Positions 61,087-64,000 of a stretch of DNA of 64,000 nt are shown here, one piece after another. Origin of the DNA: Coxiellaceae bacterium (GTDB taxonomy: Bacteria; Pseudomonadota; Gammaproteobacteria; Coxiellales; Coxiellaceae); NCBI GenBank assembly GCA_029212885.1, contig JARGPC010000003.1:1-64000 (forward strand). The letters run 5' to 3'. Position 1 is the first letter of the stretch, and each line of letters starts with the position of its first letter. Under the pieces are notes generated by a model that was not told where the DNA came from, searched no databases, and saw only the letters and a list, made by a program, of their open reading frames with translations. A program made the position numbers and the translations under genes.

Positions 61087-62942
61087 TTATCACCTGTACT
61101 TGAAGGGCTATAACCCGGTATATCAGTTATATACATACTTGGGCTAATAGAATTTGCTTCATACCACTCCATAAAATTACTTAAAGCAGAATTATTTGAA
61201 GTTGAAGTTATGCTATTCAAAACAGGAATGAGCCCACACCCCTTGATGGATTTATTAGCATTATATTGATCAAGGCACTTAGCCAATAGCGAGGAATTGT
61301 TGCTATCCAATCTATATATAGCTGGCCCTATCATTGTGCCATAATCCGCCCGTTGATACGGAAAGACTAAATTCACTAAATCAGGACCATTAACTGCAGA
61401 GATACGCGTAACCACTGACTTAAATTTCAAAGGTTGATTACTCAACAATCGATCTTCTATAGTACAGAAATTTTCAGGTTGAGCTGGTTTGCTACCAGCA
61501 GCTTTATTACTGTATATGAAAGTAATCGCATTTAACTGCGTGCATATGTACTGATTTAAAATATCAGAACCAGTAAAATAAGGAAGCTTCGTCTTGCTTT
61601 TATATGGTGGAGGTATAAGCTCTTGCTGGATGAAGACGGCGCAATTAGGCACCGACTGATAAGCCTTTCCACACTTATTAGCTATAATTTTTGTGACTGG
61701 AGGCTTATTATACCCCCTCTCTGTAGCACCACCCCAAAAGTTTCTTGAACCAGTTAGTGTTTTGGTCGTTTGAACACTGTCAAACGTAATGTAACTCGAA
61801 GCATTACCATACAGGAGCTTCTCATCATCAGTATTTTCTGCATCAGGCACAGAAAGAACAGTTCCACTTGCCATTACACCTAATTGATAATAACCAAACG
61901 GCGGGCCAAAACTTCCTGCACTTAATTTAATAGGATTAATTACATATGGATAAGATTTCAAACCGCCACCATATACGACACCATCCACTTCCGCTGCAAA
62001 TACCGATATCATTCGCATTTGATATGGAAAATCACGAATTGTCAAGTTAAATGCCTGCTTAACCCTTGTTCCACCAGTTTTAGATATAAATGGATACCAA
62101 TCAATCGATTTATTATAGAGAGGATAAACAAACACACCCATCTGACACTTTGACTGGGAAGAACAATCAGAACGATTAGCACGATTAATAGCAGCCCAAA
62201 AATTCCAATTATAAGATACCCCAACCTCTACCGTTTCATCTTGTGAAAAAGGTAAATATCCAACAACTCCAGCAGTAATATTTAACATTTTATCCTTTGA
62301 TAGCAACAGGGATACCTCCTCAGCTAGGCTTTGCCCTTTACTGTTAAGTAAGGTTGGCACACTGATAAAAACATTATCATTACTACCGAAGTCCAACAAT
62401 ACTCCAGTAATGTTTCCAGTATCGATTGCATTAAAATGATTCACTATGGCATTTGCAGCAAGGATATATTCTGGAATAACATACTTAGATGCCGCGTTTT
62501 TATATGCGTTGGAATTGATCTGGTTTATAGCCAAACCATCAAATTTAAATGTTACGAAGTTTAAATCCATATCATCAGCTGAAGCTGTTAATATGTTCAA
62601 AGACCTTCTAACTTCTGACAAACTAACAGAAGCTTCTTTACAGGAGAATTTACTATCAGCATACGTTATGGTGCAGGCACCATATTGTGTGTTTGTATAG
62701 TATGTGTACGTGTAGTAATTAGACTGCGAATCGCGCCTTAATTGAGGTTTTGTTGTAGATGGTGGTAAGCCATAGAACACACCTAACGCAGGATGTTGTG
62801 GAGGAGTGCAGTCTGTAGTATTAGAGGGACTGCATACGCTTATTGTTTTAGGACCAGCGTGTACACCTCCAACCCATAAAAACATAATCATACCAATACC
62901 GACAATAATTTTAATAGATAAGCCTCTATCTAAAATAAACAT
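61083..62942 (-). CDS. Large exported protein paired with lasso-like precursor 1
   Basis: The 619-residue product has a signal peptide (MFILDRGLSIKIIVGIGMIM..., cleavage near VHA-GPK). The ATG at 62942 follows TGGAAG by six bases; upstream starts at 62969 and 63020 have weaker sites. The mature protein has many paired cysteines and Tyr/Asn-rich segments, and the block PPFGYYQLGVMASG. Its C-terminal 250 residues are homologous to the partial protein at the window end (NQYICTQLNAITFIYSN against NQYLCTYLNAITYIYSN). No family is recognised. It converges on the precursor gene, overlapping by 4 bp. Confidence 0.75.
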   Translation of the reverse strand: MFILDRGLSIKIIVGIGMIMFLWVGGVHAGPKTISVCSPSNTTDCTPPQHPALGVFYGLPPSTTKPQLRRDSQSNYYTYTYYTNTQYGACTITYADSKFSCKEASVSLSEVRRSLNILTASADDMDLNFVTFKFDGLAINQINSNAYKNAASKYVIPEYILAANAIVNHFNAIDTGNITGVLLDFGSNDNVFISVPTLLNSKGQSLAEEVSLLLSKDKMLNITAGVVGYLPFSQDETVEVGVSYNWNFWAAINRANRSDCSSQSKCQMGVFVYPLYNKSIDWYPFISKTGGTRVKQAFNLTIRDFPYQMRMISVFAAEVDGVVYGGGLKSYPYVINPIKLSAGSFGPPFGYYQLGVMASGTVLSVPDAENTDDEKLLYGNASSYITFDSVQTTKTLTGSRNFWGGATERGYNKPPVTKIIANKCGKAYQSVPNCAVFIQQELIPPPYKSKTKLPYFTGSDILNQYICTQLNAITFIYSNKAAGSKPAQPENFCTIEDRLLSNQPLKFKSVVTRISAVNGPDLVNLVFPYQRADYGTMIGPAIYRLDSNNSSLLAKCLDQYNANKSIKGCGLIPVLNSITSTSNNSALSNFMEWYEANSISPSMYITDIPGYSPSSTGDN

Positions 62943-63070
62943 TCGACACTTCCAATTCAAATACCTCATAATCTTACTAAATATAGACCACAGAAACACA
63001 AACTCACCATCTAATTGCATTAAGAAAGACTTTATGCGATATTAAAGCTATCAATAACATGAGGTTAGAC

Positions 63071-63220
63071 ATGGTGCAAACAACAAGCCAAGATACTAAA
63101 AACTGGTCAACACCCAGCTTTTTCTACCTAAATAGTATATCAACCCTTGGTGGCAACGTTGGTGTACAAGCAGAAACCGCCTTCCCATTCACGCAATTCA
63201 CCCCCAATTCAAATGGCTAA
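63071..63220 (+). CDS. Putative lasso peptide precursor 2
   Basis: The 49-residue frame has GAGG seven to nine bases before the ATG. Its leader has W12-x-x-P15-x-F17 and ends S-T25-L26. The core starts G27-G28-N29 with Glu35 at core position 9, followed by T-A-x-x-F as in precursor 1. The core is 23 residues. The identical STLGGN boundary and Glu9 in two otherwise diverged peptides argue for selection on a lasso-type core. It is divergent from the exported protein gene on its left and converges with the next one, 5 bp away. Confidence 0.7.
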   Translation: MVQTTSQDTKNWSTPSFFYLNSISTLGGNVGVQAETAFPFTQFTPNSNG

Positions 63221-63225
63221 AAGAT

Positions 63226-64000
63226 TCATTGCTCAAAGCCAGGTATTTTTTGAATGTAAGATGAAGGCGCATAGCCTGTATTTGTTATATCACCACCATT
63301 CCCTTCTAACCACTGAATAAACATATCCCAGGTACCTTTTGTAGGGAAAACTTTTGCAGTCTGAATCGTGCCATACACTGGGATCAAATAACATGAACTC
63401 GTAGAGTAATTTGGGTACTGACTCAGGCATTTTTCTAATAACCCAGCCTGTAAATCACTAATTTGGTACAACGCAACTCCAACCATTGCATTATAACCTT
63501 CCTGCAGAAAACCAGGCGGAAAGGTGTAAATATTAAACACCTTGGAAAAGGTCGTTAAGTATTCTGGTGCATCCCGATCTGCCATACTACAAAAATATTC
63601 CGGCTTAGGAAGTGCTTGCCCATTACTGTAAATATATGTAATTGCATTTAAGTAAGTGCATAAATACTGGTTTGTTATATCAATAGGAAAGAGCACATCC
63701 TTACTTGACTTCTTTACCGCACTAGAAGGAACGGAGGGCACCATCTGATTCTGGTAGTAGAACGCACAATCTGTTTTACTGTAAGTAGCACCACATTTCG
63801 TCTGCTTGATATATGGCATACTCTTCATTGTTCCTGACGTACTACCCCAATACCCTGGCTGTATAATCTTGGTATCAGCAACTTTAGATGACAATGTCGT
63901 ATAAGCTGCTGAATTATTTGCCGATCCGGAGGCTGTAATTCCAAGCTGATAAAAACCAAAAGGAGGATTTATTTCAGCTCCATTAGGGAAAGGCGCAGTT
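63226..64000 (-). CDS. Homologue of the large exported protein, partial
   Basis: The frame runs open through the right edge, so the N-terminus is outside the window. A TTG at 63894 is internal, not a start, because homology to the neighbouring protein continues upstream of it (PPFGFYQLGITASG against PPFGYYQLGVMASG). About 258 residues are seen, with conserved Cys positions, LCTYLNAITYIYSNG, FCSMADRD, MVGVALYQ, LLEKCLSQY and a C-terminal APSSYIQKIPGF. It repeats the layout of the first unit: small precursor on plus, large protein convergent on minus. Confidence 0.75.
   Translation of the reverse strand, partial: TAPFPNGAEINPPFGFYQLGITASGSANNSAAYTTLSSKVADTKIIQPGYWGSTSGTMKSMPYIKQTKCGATYSKTDCAFYYQNQMVPSVPSSAVKKSSKDVLFPIDITNQYLCTYLNAITYIYSNGQALPKPEYFCSMADRDAPEYLTTFSKVFNIYTFPPGFLQEGYNAMVGVALYQISDLQAGLLEKCLSQYPNYSTSSCYLIPVYGTIQTAKVFPTKGTWDMFIQWLEGNGGDITNTGYAPSSYIQKIPGFEQ

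Noticed and set aside
63226-63894. Complete 222-residue protein starting at TTG 63894
   Set aside because: Homology with the neighbouring large protein continues upstream to the window edge, so this is the C-terminal part of a longer protein.

Overview
The window comes from a moderately AT-rich gammaproteobacterium, probably near the Legionellales, although the order is an inference without any 16S or marker phylogeny. Two gene blocks match the Escherichia coli order: uvrY-uvrC-pgsA-tRNA-Gly-tRNA-Cys-tRNA-Leu on the left, and serS...rarA-lolA-ftsK-trxB...infA...clpA on the right. The smc-zipA-ligA operon is also gammaproteobacterial. Several families of short palindromic repeats (GGATCCCGG...CCGGGATGACA and others) lie between genes, and one copy lies inside a gene. 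Several large or low-complexity orphan proteins look accessory. I saw no insertion sequence, integrase, CRISPR array or rRNA gene.

Layout. 0.1-5 kb: a HepT-MntA toxin-antitoxin pair, three tRNAs, pgsA, uvrC, uvrY and tRNA-Ser. 5-10 kb: a BI-1 membrane protein, two exported L,D-transpeptidases, a DUF2238 membrane protein and an amino-acid permease. 10-18 kb: an orphan membrane protein, ligA, zipA, smc and a type IV prepilin. 18-28.6 kb: a sodium:solute symporter and tRNA-Arg, then an accessory stretch with a structured RNA candidate, a reverse transcriptase, a polytopic membrane protein and an exported GH18-like protein in one operon, followed by a 1012-residue orphan. 28.6-41.8 kb: fumC, two paralogous methyltransferase-TPR proteins, ald-etfA-etfB, the ETF-ubiquinone oxidoreductase, phhB, phhA, ung and tRNA-Leu. 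This stretch points to a metabolism that oxidises amino acids into the quinone pool. 41.9-44.3 kb: a bufferin-type RiPP operon (DoxX, bufA, bufB, bufC). 44.4-46.4 kb: three orphans. 46.4-60.4 kb: purA with duplicated 3' fragments, serS, crcB, rarA, lolA, ftsK, trxB, infA, small exported repeat proteins and clpA. 60.9-64 kb: two tandem units, each pairing a small lasso-peptide-like precursor with a convergent gene for a large protein; the first of these proteins is clearly exported.

The two most interesting systems are these. (1) The right-end pair of putative lasso peptide precursors. Both have a W-x-x-P leader motif, Thr at -2, a Gly-Gly core start and Glu at core position 9, and both are coupled to homologous large proteins. 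The maturation enzymes are not in the window. (2) The operon of structured RNA, reverse transcriptase, flippase-like protein and GH18-like protein at 19.8-24.6 kb. Its predicted transcription start falls at the 5' arm of an 18-base stem that encloses a 122-nt RNA just before the reverse transcriptase gene. Everything is read from sequence alone; no search or folding program was run.
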